DNA from: Hyphomicrobiales bacterium
GTDB lineage: Bacteria > Pseudomonadota > Alphaproteobacteria > Rhizobiales > Rhizobiaceae
Assembly: GCA_900473745.1 (NCBI GenBank)
Contig: UCMW01000010.1
Coordinates: 62,001 to 126,000 of the forward strand
DNA length: 64,000 nucleotides
Direction of reading: 5' to 3'
The notes beneath the pieces are model-generated. The model was not told the origin of the DNA. It searched no databases and was given only the letters and a program-made list of their open reading frames with translations. This document shows, in pieces, positions 18,383 through 26,785 of the stretch (positions are counted from its first letter, which is position 1; the number at the start of each line of letters is the position of its first letter). The translations under genes and the position numbers were made by a program.

Positions 18383-19540
18383 TCAGCCGCGGGCGGCACG
18401 AAAGCGGTTCATGATTTCGGCGCGCGTCGGATCGGTCATCACGATTGCCAGACCGAACTCGAGGGGCGTCAGTTTCGCCTCGTCCGGATAGCTGATCCTG
18501 CTTTCGAGGATCTCGTCCGGCAGAAGCGCGCGGACGCGGCTGTCGGTCGCGGTTCCCCCATGGATCAGGTGCTCCCGGGCCGCGATCTCCGGATGGAGGA
18601 GGTGGTTGATCAGGGCGTGGGCCGCGGGCTTGTTGTGGGCTGCTGCGGGGACCGCATAATAATCTGTCCAGATCTCACCGCCATCGGTTGCGATGTCGAA
18701 GGCGATCTCCGGAACGTCGCGGTGCATCTGCGCGGCATCATTGCTCCAGCACATGGTCAGCCAGGCTTCACCAGTGCGCATCGCCGGCTGGTAATCGCTG
18801 TCGATGGCCAGGAGATGCGGTCTTGCCTGAATGAGGAGTTCGCCCGCCTGTTCCAGTTCGGTCGGTTCGAGAGAATTGAAGCCGTAGCCGAGCGCCACCA
18901 GGGCGCCGCCGATCGCCGTCAGCTGATAGTCGTGGATGATGGTCTTGCCCGAGGCATGGGTCATCGCGCTGTCGAAAAAACCTCGCCAGCTTTTAACGGG
19001 GTCGAGGTGCTGCGTGTTGCAGGCGATGCCTGTGGTGCCGGCATTCTTCGGCACGGCGTAGATTGCGCCCGCCTTCACGCCCGGTTTCAGGAAGCGGTCG
19101 GCATGGGCGTTGAGGTCAAAATTCGGCAAGCGGCGCAGGTCGAGAGGCTCCAGCATGTCTCTGCGGAAATATGGGCCAATCGCATACTGGGTCGGGACGA
19201 TGATGTCCCAGGCTCGGCCGCTTTCCAGAGCCTGCATCGTGCTTTCGTTTGAGCCGATGATCGACACATCGACCTCGACGCCGTAACGCGCGGTGAAATC
19301 CTCGAAGGTCTGCGGATCGTGATAGTTCGGCCATGTTGCGAGCGTGACCCGCTTGCCGAGCGGCGAGCCTTCGGACGTCGCAACACTCGTACGCCTGGTG
19401 CCGCCGATCATGAGGGCTGCCGCACCGAGGCCGGTTACGGCGAGGAAATGCCGACGGCTGACAGAACCACGCTTCAGCCGCATGAACTCGGTCATCAGGC
19501 CTTCGGCGTCGATGTCAGTTGATTTCGTCTGCTTGACCAT
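18383..19540 (-). CDS. Tat-exported PotD-like solute-binding protein without a transporter
   Basis: The product has about 385 residues. A twin-arginine signal (SVSRRHFLAVTGLGAAALMIGG) lies near residues 27-48, followed by a type 2 periplasmic binding fold (VTLATWPNYHDPQTFEDFTARYG, WDIIVPTQYAI, AVPKNAGTTGIACN). It resembles polyamine-binding PotD/PotF proteins. I chose the ATG at 19540; a later ATG 15 codons in is also possible. No permease or ATPase genes adjoin, since the downstream gene is a PP2C phosphatase. It may feed a remote transporter or the PotABCD-like system encoded upstream. The ligand is not determined. Confidence 0.8.
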   Translation of the reverse strand: MVKQTKSTDIDAEGLMTEFMRLKRGSVSRRHFLAVTGLGAAALMIGGTRRTSVATSEGSPLGKRVTLATWPNYHDPQTFEDFTARYGVEVDVSIIGSNESTMQALESGRAWDIIVPTQYAIGPYFRRDMLEPLDLRRLPNFDLNAHADRFLKPGVKAGAIYAVPKNAGTTGIACNTQHLDPVKSWRGFFDSAMTHASGKTIIHDYQLTAIGGALVALGYGFNSLEPTELEQAGELLIQARPHLLAIDSDYQPAMRTGEAWLTMCWSNDAAQMHRDVPEIAFDIATDGGEIWTDYYAVPAAAHNKPAAHALINHLLHPEIAAREHLIHGGTATDSRVRALLPDEILESRISYPDEAKLTPLEFGLAIVMTDPTRAEIMNRFRAARG

Positions 19541-19640
19541 GGCCGCTCTCGATCCGTTGCCGGTTTCGTGCAGCCGCACTTCAGCACAAACGAGTTAACG
19601 CTATCACACCCTAAGATGAATCCTGCATGCCTGTGGGCGT

Positions 19641-20684
19641 TCAGATCATCCGGTCGATAATGCTGATGCCGTTTTCCTGGAAGCTGTCCATGGTGGCTAG
19701 CGCAGGGGCTGCTTCCGACAGCGTGATGCGGCGGCCGATGAGGCGGTCGGGCGAGAGCTTGCCGGAGAGGATCATGCGCAGCATGGCGTCATATCGCCAG
19801 GATTGCATGCCGTGGCTGCCGTAGATTTCAAGCTCATGGGCGATGATGCGCCCCATCGGAATCGCGGGCGTGGCGTGATTGGCCAGCATCAGGCCGACCT
19901 GCACGTGGCGGCCGCGACGACGTAGATTGAGGATCGAGTTGCAGCAGGTCTGCGGATGGCCAAGGGCGTCGACGGAGACATGGGCACCACCGCCCGTCAC
20001 CTCGCGCACGGCTTCCGATACATCCGCGACCGCGCGGCTGTCGATGGCAATTGTCGCGCCGAGTTCCCTGGCCAGTGCCAGTTTGTCTTCGGCGATGTCG
20101 ATGGCGACGACATTGGCACCGAGGGCCGCGCCGATCATGATGGCCGAGAGGCCGACGCCGCCGCAGCCGTGGACTGCGAGCCATTCGCCGCCCTGCAGGC
20201 GGCCCTGATCGACGACGGCGCGGAAGGAGGTGGCGAAGCGGCAGCCAAGGCTGGCGGCCGTCTCGTAGCTGATTTCTTCCGGCAGATGCACGAGGTTCTG
20301 ATCGGCGTATTCAATCGCGACATATTCGGCAAACGAGCCCCAATGGGTGAAGCCCGGCTGGAACTGATCTTCGCAGACCTGCTGGTTGCCCGAGCGGCAT
20401 TCCATGCAATGGCCGCAGCCGGAAACAAAGGGGACGGTCACGCGATCGCCGACCTTGAAGCGCTTCACATCACGACCGACTGCCGCAATCGTGCCGGCTA
20501 GCTCATGGCCGGGCACATGGGGAAGACGGATGTCCGGATCATGACCCATCCAGCCGTGCCAGTCGCTGCGGCAGAGGCCCGTCGCCTTCACCGAGATAAC
20601 GACCCCGGAATTCGTCGGGGTCGGATCGGGCAGGGTCCGGATCTCCGGTGCTGCACCGAACTGCTCGTAATACATGGCACGCAT
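19641..20684 (-). CDS. Zinc-dependent medium-chain alcohol dehydrogenase
   Basis: The product has about 347 residues. Catalytic zinc ligands are seen in [10 protein letters not shown] (Cys near 36) and PGHELAG (His-Glu near 60). The structural-zinc loop [15 protein letters not shown] near 90-105 is complete. The nucleotide fold carries [10 protein letters not shown] near 170. It oxidises an alcohol with NAD(P). The ATG at 20684 follows CGGGAG and is preferred to an upstream in-frame start at 20735. The gene lies 75 bases after the ABC ATPase gene on the same strand and probably shares its operon. That suggests the imported compound or a derived product is an alcohol or aldehyde. Confidence 0.9.
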   Translation of the reverse strand: MRAMYYEQFGAAPEIRTLPDPTPTNSGVVISVKATGLCRSDWHGWMGHDPDIRLPHVPGHELAGTIAAVGRDVKRFKVGDRVTVPFVSGCGHCMECRSGNQQVCEDQFQPGFTHWGSFAEYVAIEYADQNLVHLPEEISYETAASLGCRFATSFRAVVDQGRLQGGEWLAVHGCGGVGLSAIMIGAALGANVVAIDIAEDKLALARELGATIAIDSRAVADVSEAVREVTGGGAHVSVDALGHPQTCCNSILNLRRRGRHVQVGLMLANHATPAIPMGRIIAHELEIYGSHGMQSWRYDAMLRMILSGKLSPDRLIGRRITLSEAAPALATMDSFQENGISIIDRMI

Positions 20685-20759
20685 AGACTTGCTCCCGATA
20701 CCGGAATGCCGCCCAGAGAGGCGGCATTCAGACACTCATTCCGTTCGTCGTGGTTTGCC

Positions 20760-21812
20760 TCAGTCGGCAAGCAGGATCAAGGCCGAGGGATCGATCTTCA
20801 TGCCGACAGTATCGCCGACCACCGGCGGTTTGGTGCCGGGATCGTTGAAGGTGTCGAAAGAGAGTGTCTTGCCCTCGACGGCGATGCGCGTGCGGATGAC
20901 GGAGCCGAGGAACTGGCTGGAGGTCACCTGACCCAGAACGGTCGCATCGGTGGTGCCGGCAAGCGAACCCGCTTCAGGGCGCATGGCGAGCTGGATGGTC
21001 GAGCCATTGGCGGCAGGAATGGCCTCCTTGATCGCCAATGTCTTGTCGCCGATCCGGACGATGCCGGCGGCTTGGTCGGTGACGACGGCGTCGAGCACGT
21101 TGAGTGTGCCGACGAAGGATGCGACGAAGCGGGTCGTGGGGCGGTTGTAGATCTCGAAGGGTGTGCCGATCTGGTCAGCCTTGCCGGCATTCATGACCAC
21201 GATCCGGTCGGAGATCGACAGCGCCTCTTCCTGGTCATGGGTGACGAATACGGTGGTGATGCCGAGTTTCTGCTGGATCTGGCGGATTTCCTCGCGCAGT
21301 GACACGCGGATCTTGGCGTCGAGCGCCGAAAGCGGTTCGTCGAGCAGCAGGACCTGCGGCTTGGGCGCAAGAGCGCGGGCGAGCGCCACACGCTGCTGCT
21401 GGCCGCCGGAGAGCTGATAGGGATAGCGCTCGGCGAGATGGTCGAGATGGATGAGCGCCAGCATTTCCTTGACGCGCTTTTCGATGTCCGCCTTGGGCTG
21501 GCCGGCGATCTTGAGGCCGAAGGCGACGTTGTCGAAGACGTTCATGTTGGGAAACAGCGCGTAGGCCTGGAAGACCATGCCGATATTGCGCTGGTTCGGC
21601 TTGAGGCTCGTCTGGTCCTTGCCATCAACCACGATGGAGCCTGCCGACGGGGTCTCGAAACCGGCCACCATGCGCAGCACGGTGGTCTTGCCGCAGCCCG
21701 ACGGGCCGAGGAACGAGATGAACTCGCCCTTGTCGATCGCCATGTTGAAGTCGTGCACGACCTGGGTTGCGCCGAAGGATTTCTTGAGATGGGAGAGTGT
21801 CAGGAAGGTCAT
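20760..21812 (-). CDS. ABC transporter ATPase (PotA/FbpC-like)
   Basis: The 350-residue product has Walker A GPSGCGKTT near 36, the Q-loop, signature LSGGQQQRVALARAL near 134, Walker B VLLLDEPLSALDA near 154, the H-loop THD near 192, and a C-terminal TOBE regulatory domain from about 260. It energises an importer together with the two permeases and binding protein encoded directly upstream, starting 12 bases after the second permease gene. This class serves polyamines, Fe(III), thiamine or 2-aminoethylphosphonate, so sequence alone does not fix the substrate. Confidence 0.95.
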   Translation of the reverse strand: MTFLTLSHLKKSFGATQVVHDFNMAIDKGEFISFLGPSGCGKTTVLRMVAGFETPSAGSIVVDGKDQTSLKPNQRNIGMVFQAYALFPNMNVFDNVAFGLKIAGQPKADIEKRVKEMLALIHLDHLAERYPYQLSGGQQQRVALARALAPKPQVLLLDEPLSALDAKIRVSLREEIRQIQQKLGITTVFVTHDQEEALSISDRIVVMNAGKADQIGTPFEIYNRPTTRFVASFVGTLNVLDAVVTDQAAGIVRIGDKTLAIKEAIPAANGSTIQLAMRPEAGSLAGTTDATVLGQVTSSQFLGSVIRTRIAVEGKTLSFDTFNDPGTKPPVVGDTVGMKIDPSALILLAD

Positions 21813-21824
21813 GAAAAGAATTCC

Positions 21825-22607
21825 TCAAGCCTGGCGCGGGGCTGTTTTCTGGAGGCGGGAGACGAGCTGCATCAGGCCGAGGCATGCCCAGGTGATGCCG
21901 AAGGCGATCACCGCAAGGGCTGCCGGCTCATAGGCGCGGTTGGCGCCGAGCAGCTGCATGTAGGGGCCGAAGGCCGGCTTGTTCAAAAGGGCGGCCATGG
22001 TGAATTCGCCCATGACGATGGCGAAGGTCACGAAGGCGCCCGACATGACAGCGACCGAGACGTTCGGCAGGATGATCCGGCCGATGATCGTGGCCCAGCC
22101 GGCACCGAGGCTTTGTGCCGCTTCCGTCAGCGTCGTCACGTCGATTGTTCGGAGACCCGTGTCGACCGCACGATACATATAGGGCAAGCCAAGCGTCGCG
22201 TAGCCGAACATCAGAAGCATGTTCGTGCCGGCGGACGAGCCCGTCAGCGGCAGCCAGCTCGAGGTGTTGTAGAGGCGGATATAGCCGAACACGACGACGA
22301 TGGCTGGGATGACGAGCGGCAACAGTGTGATGAACTCGATGTAGGGGCGAAGGCCCGGCATCTTGAGGCGCACCCAATAGGCCGTCGGCACGATCAGGAA
22401 CACACCGAAGATGATGGTCGTCAGCGCCATCGTCACCGAATAGCTGAATGTTTCCTGGAAACGAGGATCTGCCAGCACCTTGGCATAGGCATCGAAGGAA
22501 TACTCGCCGCGGCGCATCTTGAGCGAGAAATTCGTCATGCCGATCAGTGGCAGGATGAAGTAGAGGAGGCCGAAGATCAGCGCGGCCCAAGCCCAGAAAC
22601 GTTTCAT
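21825..22607 (-). CDS. ABC transporter permease (PotC-like)
   Basis: The product has about 260 residues with six hydrophobic segments. The binding-protein-dependent permease loop lies near 165-185 (EAAQSLGAGWATIIGRIILPN), which contacts the ATPase. I chose the ATG at 22607, which overlaps the stop of the preceding permease gene as ATGA. The much longer open frame upstream of it is a shadow of that other permease. It is the inner-membrane partner of the 22604-23494 product. Confidence 0.93.
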   Translation of the reverse strand: MKRFWAWAALIFGLLYFILPLIGMTNFSLKMRRGEYSFDAYAKVLADPRFQETFSYSVTMALTTIIFGVFLIVPTAYWVRLKMPGLRPYIEFITLLPLVIPAIVVVFGYIRLYNTSSWLPLTGSSAGTNMLLMFGYATLGLPYMYRAVDTGLRTIDVTTLTEAAQSLGAGWATIIGRIILPNVSVAVMSGAFVTFAIVMGEFTMAALLNKPAFGPYMQLLGANRAYEPAALAVIAFGITWACLGLMQLVSRLQKTAPRQA

Positions 22608-23494
22608 TTCATCCACCTTTCGCTGCGGGCGCGCATCCAGATGTAAAGACCATTGGCAAGCCCGGTCACGACGATCATGCCGAACGCAAGCGCGTAGCCG
22701 AGGTGGGGATCCCCGAGCACATCGCCGCGGATCTGGGCGAAGAGCAGGATTGGCACGATATTGAGCGAGGAACCGGTGAGGGCGATCGCGGTTGCGACAG
22801 CGCCGAAGGCGTTTGCGAAGAGCAGGGCGATTGTGCCGAGAATGGACGGCAGCAGGATCGGGAAGGCGACGAGGCGCCAGTACTGCGTGTTGGTCGCGCC
22901 GAGGATTGAGGCTGCCTCGCGCCATTCACGCTTCAGACCATCGAGCGCCGGCGTGATGATCAGCACCATCAGCGGGATCTGGAAGAAGAGATAGGTGACC
23001 GTGAGGCCCCAGAAGGACAGAAGGTTGAAGCCGAGCAGGCGAAGATCGATGCCGATCTGCGTCTTCAGGAAAACGGTCAGCATGCCCACAGGGCCGAGCG
23101 TGGCTAGGAAGGCGAAAGCGAGGGGCACGCCGGCGAAGTTTGAGGCGACACCGGAAAAGGTGAGGAGAGGTCCGCGGATCCATTGCGGCAATCCGCCGAG
23201 AACCACGGCCGCAGCGACGCCAAAGCCGATCAGGCAGCCGAGAAGCGCCGAGGCAAGGCTGATCTTGATGGAGATCCAGTAGGCCGCCATGATCGAAGGC
23301 GTGAAAAGGCCGGCGATATTGGCCAGCGTGAACGAGCCGTCCGGACGCTGAAAAGCGCCGATGACGATCTTCATGGTGGGCATGATCAGGAAGAGAATCA
23401 CGAAGGCGGCAAAGGGCAGGACGCCCAGCCAGTGGAGAGGTAATCTCGTTCTTGGCCTCAGCTGCGGGCCAGGGCTCACATTCTCGGTCGACAT
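22604..23494 (-). CDS. ABC transporter permease (PotB-like)
   Basis: The product has about 296 residues with six hydrophobic segments and the EAA loop near 205-225 (EAASILGATNTQYWRLVAFPILLPS). The ATG at 23494 has GAGGGG upstream. A longer in-frame start at 23560 would add a charged leader that is not typical of the family. It is coupled to the next permease by a four-base overlap. It sits 99 bases after the binding-protein gene, a usual gap for a highly expressed binding protein followed by less expressed membrane parts. Confidence 0.93.
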   Translation of the reverse strand: MSTENVSPGPQLRPRTRLPLHWLGVLPFAAFVILFLIMPTMKIVIGAFQRPDGSFTLANIAGLFTPSIMAAYWISIKISLASALLGCLIGFGVAAAVVLGGLPQWIRGPLLTFSGVASNFAGVPLAFAFLATLGPVGMLTVFLKTQIGIDLRLLGFNLLSFWGLTVTYLFFQIPLMVLIITPALDGLKREWREAASILGATNTQYWRLVAFPILLPSILGTIALLFANAFGAVATAIALTGSSLNIVPILLFAQIRGDVLGDPHLGYALAFGMIVVTGLANGLYIWMRARSERWMK

Positions 23495-23592
23495 TCCGTC
23501 TGCCCCTCTGTCCGTGTCGGCACGGATCTTCTTAAAATGAAGGCGCCGCCCCGACCTCATAAAAGATCGGGGCGGCTCCTCGAGATCAGGTC

Positions 23593-24696
23593 TTACTGAA
23601 CGTTGGCGCCGACGACGCTGTCCCAGCCACCGACAACGGCGGCCTTGTTGGCGTCGACTTCTTCCAGCGTCGGGAAGTATGCCTTCTCATAGGATTCAGC
23701 CGGCGGCAGAGCGTCGAGCAGATCCTGAGGAACCTTGCCTGCCTTGACCATGGCGTTGAAGCGGGCCGGGTGGCAATAGCCCTTCAGCCAGCCGAGCTGA
23801 CCTTCGTCGGAATACAGGTATTCCATCCACAGCTTGGCAGCGTTCGGGTGCGGTGCGTAAGCGGAGATGCCCTGAACATAGACGCCGGCCAGAACGCCCG
23901 AAGCCGGAACAACGACTTCGACCGGCGGGTTGCCGGCGAGCGTGTCCTTGGCGGAGAGGGCGTTGTAGTCCCACATGACGACGATCGGGGTGGCGCCCTG
24001 TGCCAGGGTGCCGGACTTGCCGATAACCGGAACGAAGTTGCCTGCCTTGTTCAGTTCGCCGAAGTACTTGAGACCAGCTTCACCGGCATCCTTGCCAGCG
24101 GCAGCGCCGCCTGCCATGCCGGCGGCGAGAACGCCGAGGATGGCCTGGTTGGAGGCGCGCGGGTCACCGGCGAGCGCGACCTGACCGGCATATTCCGGCT
24201 TCAGGAGGTCCGACCAGTCCTTCGGCGTGTTGGCGACGAGGTCTTTGTTCACCAGGAGCGACATGACGCCGTAATAGTCGCCGTACCAGTAGCCTTCGGC
24301 GTCCTTGACGTTCTCAGGAATTTCGTCCCAGGTCGAGACCTTGTACGGCTGCAGCAGACCTTCGGCCTTCATCTGCGGGCCGAAGGCCAGGCCGACGTCG
24401 ACGACGTCAGGGGCCTGCGGGCCCTTGTTGTCCTTGTTGGCCTTGATGGCTTCGACTTCGTCGGCCGAACCAGCGTCAGGGTTCAGTTCGTTGACGGTGA
24501 TTTCCGGATACTTCTTCTTGAAGCCGTCAATCACGGCGCCGTAGCCGCACCAGTCATGGGGCAGGGCGATCGTGGTCAGCATGCCTTCTTTCTTGGCAGC
24601 TTCGATCAGCTCGGCGCTCGGTTCGGCATAGGCGACGGCGGAGCTCGCCATGACGAGAGCGGTCGTCATCGACAGGATCTTGCGAAGATTGTTCAC
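23593..24696 (-). CDS. ABC transporter periplasmic substrate-binding protein
   Basis: The 367-residue product has a clear signal peptide (residues 1-24, cleaved after AYA). The extracellular solute-binding fold follows, with APDVVDVGLAFGPQ near 90, the DWSDLLKPEYAGQVAL block near 160, and a C-terminal YLYSDEGQ block near 290. The start is a GTG preceded by GAGGAG at 6 bases. It is first in the order binding protein, permease, permease, ATPase, alcohol dehydrogenase. The RpiR gene upstream on the same strand is separated by 147 bases that should hold the promoter. The ligand is unknown; the 2-aminoethylphosphonate and polyamine classes are nearest in style. Confidence 0.92.
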   Translation of the reverse strand: MNNLRKILSMTTALVMASSAVAYAEPSAELIEAAKKEGMLTTIALPHDWCGYGAVIDGFKKKYPEITVNELNPDAGSADEVEAIKANKDNKGPQAPDVVDVGLAFGPQMKAEGLLQPYKVSTWDEIPENVKDAEGYWYGDYYGVMSLLVNKDLVANTPKDWSDLLKPEYAGQVALAGDPRASNQAILGVLAAGMAGGAAAGKDAGEAGLKYFGELNKAGNFVPVIGKSGTLAQGATPIVVMWDYNALSAKDTLAGNPPVEVVVPASGVLAGVYVQGISAYAPHPNAAKLWMEYLYSDEGQLGWLKGYCHPARFNAMVKAGKVPQDLLDALPPAESYEKAYFPTLEEVDANKAAVVGGWDSVVGANVQ

Positions 24697-24843
24697 TGTA
24701 GTTCTCCTCTGAGGTTGGCAGCGATGCGGTTGACTTAGGTGCGCTGTGTTATCGTTATATGACGGTTGACGGGTTCAGCTGTCTTTGTCCTGCGCTGTTG
24801 GTTCCGTCTCCGGTATCGGGTCCTCCATGTCGACAGTTGCTCC

Positions 24844-25713
24844 TCAGCGGGGCTTTCGGAACAGGCGCGCCTGTTCAAACAGCCCTTCGAGGGTATTCAT
24901 GCGTTCGCGGGTCTCGTCCCACGACGAGCTTTGAACGGCTTCGATCAAGGCTTCCACGACGAACAGTGTCACGACGGAACTGTCCCATGCCGACGGTGCT
25001 TCGATATGAAGCTTGAAACAGTGGCGGGCATGCTGTGCCACGGGCGACATCCACTGGTCCGTGAAGACGATGATCTGGACGCCATTGGCGCGGGCGACCT
25101 CGGCCAGTGTCGTAAGATCCGCCTCGTAGCGTCTGATGTCGAAGATCACGAGAACGTCGCCGTCCTGCATGTTCAGAACATGCTGCGGCCATGAACTGGC
25201 ATTGGACGACATCAGTGTCGTGCGCGGACGAATGACCTGCATATGGGTGAAAAAGTATTCTGCCAGCGCACCGGTGATGCGCCCGCCGACAAAATAGACG
25301 CTTCTGTTGCGATCGCCGATCAGACGGGCGGCTTCATCGAAGGTCGCCGTGCGGAGCTCCCCCAACGAGGTCCGCAGATTGGCCATGACGGCCTCGGCAA
25401 AGCGGTTGAGAATATGGCGGTTGGGGGCATTGGCCGCCCAGCGGTCGTGCTTGGCGATCGGATTGGAGATCGTCGCCTCGAGTTCCTGGTGCAGATGGGC
25501 CTGGAATTCGGGATAGCCTTTGTAGCCAAGCTTCTGAACCATGCGGGCGACGGTGGGCGTCGATACGCCGGCGTTCTCGGCAACGGTCGTGATGCTACCC
25601 AGCCCGGAGACGGGGTAGTTCTGCAGCAGGCTTTCCGCCAGCTGTCGTTCGGCACGCGTCAGCCCATCGAAATGGGCATGGATCACGTCCGACACCGTCG
25701 TCGACGCATTCAT
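24844..25713 (-). CDS. RpiR-family transcriptional regulator with SIS domain
   Basis: The product has about 289 residues. The N-terminal RpiR helix-turn-helix (residues 15-80: LTRAERQLAESLLQNYP, ENAGVSTPTVARMVQKLGYKGY) is followed by a C-terminal SIS domain (residues 120-255, with VYFVGGRITGALAEYF and GDVLVIFDIRRYE). SIS domains usually sense phosphosugars, but many rhizobial RpiR proteins control amine or amino-acid genes. I chose the ATG at 25713, because a TTG at 25737 would include its own ribosome site. It is divergent from the glutamylation-type cluster and upstream of the ABC operon, so it could control both. Confidence 0.92.
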   Translation of the reverse strand: MNASTTVSDVIHAHFDGLTRAERQLAESLLQNYPVSGLGSITTVAENAGVSTPTVARMVQKLGYKGYPEFQAHLHQELEATISNPIAKHDRWAANAPNRHILNRFAEAVMANLRTSLGELRTATFDEAARLIGDRNRSVYFVGGRITGALAEYFFTHMQVIRPRTTLMSSNASSWPQHVLNMQDGDVLVIFDIRRYEADLTTLAEVARANGVQIIVFTDQWMSPVAQHARHCFKLHIEAPSAWDSSVVTLFVVEALIEAVQSSSWDETRERMNTLEGLFEQARLFRKPR

Positions 25714-25800
25714 CAAGGACCGATGGACTCCCCTCAAGCCGATCTATTGCCAGCTTTTTCAGGATTAAGCCTCGCTGTCACAATTGAGTCAACCGCCCCT

Positions 25801-25858
25801 TGAAGAGAATTTTTCAGTGCCGGATTGACAGACGCTTAACCGTGAAGAATTCTCTTCG
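25801..25858. promoter_or_regulatory. Pair of inverted 16-bp elements, probable RpiR operators
   Basis: TGAAGAGAATTTTTCA at 25801-25816, read on the other strand, is TGAAAAATTCTCTTCA. TGAAGAATTCTCTTCG lies at 25843-25858. The two agree at 14 of 16 positions, face opposite ways and are 26 bases apart. A TTGACA at 25825-25830 lies between them, and the right copy covers the expected -10 position for rightward transcription. This is the geometry expected for a regulator acting on the divergent RpiR and hydrolase genes. That RpiR itself binds here is inference. Confidence 0.6.
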
Positions 25859-25896
25859 AAAATAAATTGGGCCAACGAGCCTGGGGGACTGCCAGC

Positions 25897-26673
25897 ATGC
25901 TCTTGAGGTCGGGGATCCTGACATCGTCGGAAGGTGAGGCCGTCGCCGTTGATAATGCGACTGCGCTAAGTGGTTTCGTATTCGTCTGTGAGCATGCGTC
26001 CTCGACGCTTCCTGCATCCGCCGGAACGCTCGGTCTGTCGGCCGAGGCGCTCTCAAGCCATATTGCCTGGGATCCGGGGGCTCTCGCCGTTGGAAAGATG
26101 TTGGCGACGAAGCTCGACGGGACGCTTGTTCACCAACGCTTCTCGCGGCTTCTCTATGACTGCAACCGTCCTCCGGAATCTCCGGCTGCCATGCCTGAGA
26201 AGAGCGAGATCTACGAGATCCCCGGCAATCGCGATCTGACGCCTGCCGAGCGCTATGCCCGCACAGCAGCCTTTTATGTTCCCTTCCATGACCAGGTGAG
26301 CCGCGAGATCGCGCGGGTCGTGGAGAGCGGACGGCAGCCTGTTGTTGTGACGGTTCACAGCTTTACGCCTGTCTATTTCGGCAAGCAGCGCGAGGTGGAA
26401 ATCGGCGTCCTGCACGACGCGGATTCACGGTTGGCAGATGCCATGCTCGATGCTTCGAGCGGCGGAGCCTACCGCGTGGAGCGCAATTCACCCTATGGGC
26501 CGGAGGACGGCGTCACGCATAGTCTTCGCCTGCATGCCATTCCATACGGTCATCCGAACGTGATGATCGAGGTCCGAAACGACCTGATTTCCAACACTGT
26601 CGACCAAGAGATCATGGCCGACCATCTCGCCGCACTGATTGTCAAAGCGATCGATGTCGTCGGGACTGCATAA
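25897..26673 (+). CDS. N-formylglutamate amidohydrolase-family enzyme
   Basis: The product has about 258 residues. FGase/HutG-like blocks are visible: FVCEHASSTLP near 28 with the metal-binding Glu and His, HQRFSRLLYDCNRPP near 72, TVHSFTPVYFG near 150, and MIEVRNDL near 225. The family is zinc-dependent and cleaves the amide of N-formylglutamate or similar acyl-glutamates. No histidine-degradation genes are near. In this operon it is the best candidate to release glutamate from a gamma-glutamyl product. I chose the ATG at 25897 behind GGGGGA; an upstream TTG lacks a ribosome site. Confidence 0.82.
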   Translation: MLLRSGILTSSEGEAVAVDNATALSGFVFVCEHASSTLPASAGTLGLSAEALSSHIAWDPGALAVGKMLATKLDGTLVHQRFSRLLYDCNRPPESPAAMPEKSEIYEIPGNRDLTPAERYARTAAFYVPFHDQVSREIARVVESGRQPVVVTVHSFTPVYFGKQREVEIGVLHDADSRLADAMLDASSGGAYRVERNSPYGPEDGVTHSLRLHAIPYGHPNVMIEVRNDLISNTVDQEIMADHLAALIVKAIDVVGTA

Positions 26674-26785
26674 GAAGATCTCACGGGGAGCAGCTCTGCT
26701 GCAACCGTCCGCACCAAGAGAACAAGGGCGGACATCGAAACTAAATCGTCGCAATCCCGCGACCGATCGTCAACTGGGGGACGCA

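Noticed and set aside
22608-22925. N-terminal extension of the second permease
   Set aside because: This part is a shadow of the first permease gene. The ATG at 22607 overlaps the upstream stop and begins the usual membrane segment.
25897-26673. Histidine-degradation role (HutG) for the amidohydrolase-like gene
   Set aside because: No hutU, hutH, hutI or hutF genes are near. The neighbours are a glutamylating ligase and dehydrogenases, so a role in that pathway is more likely.
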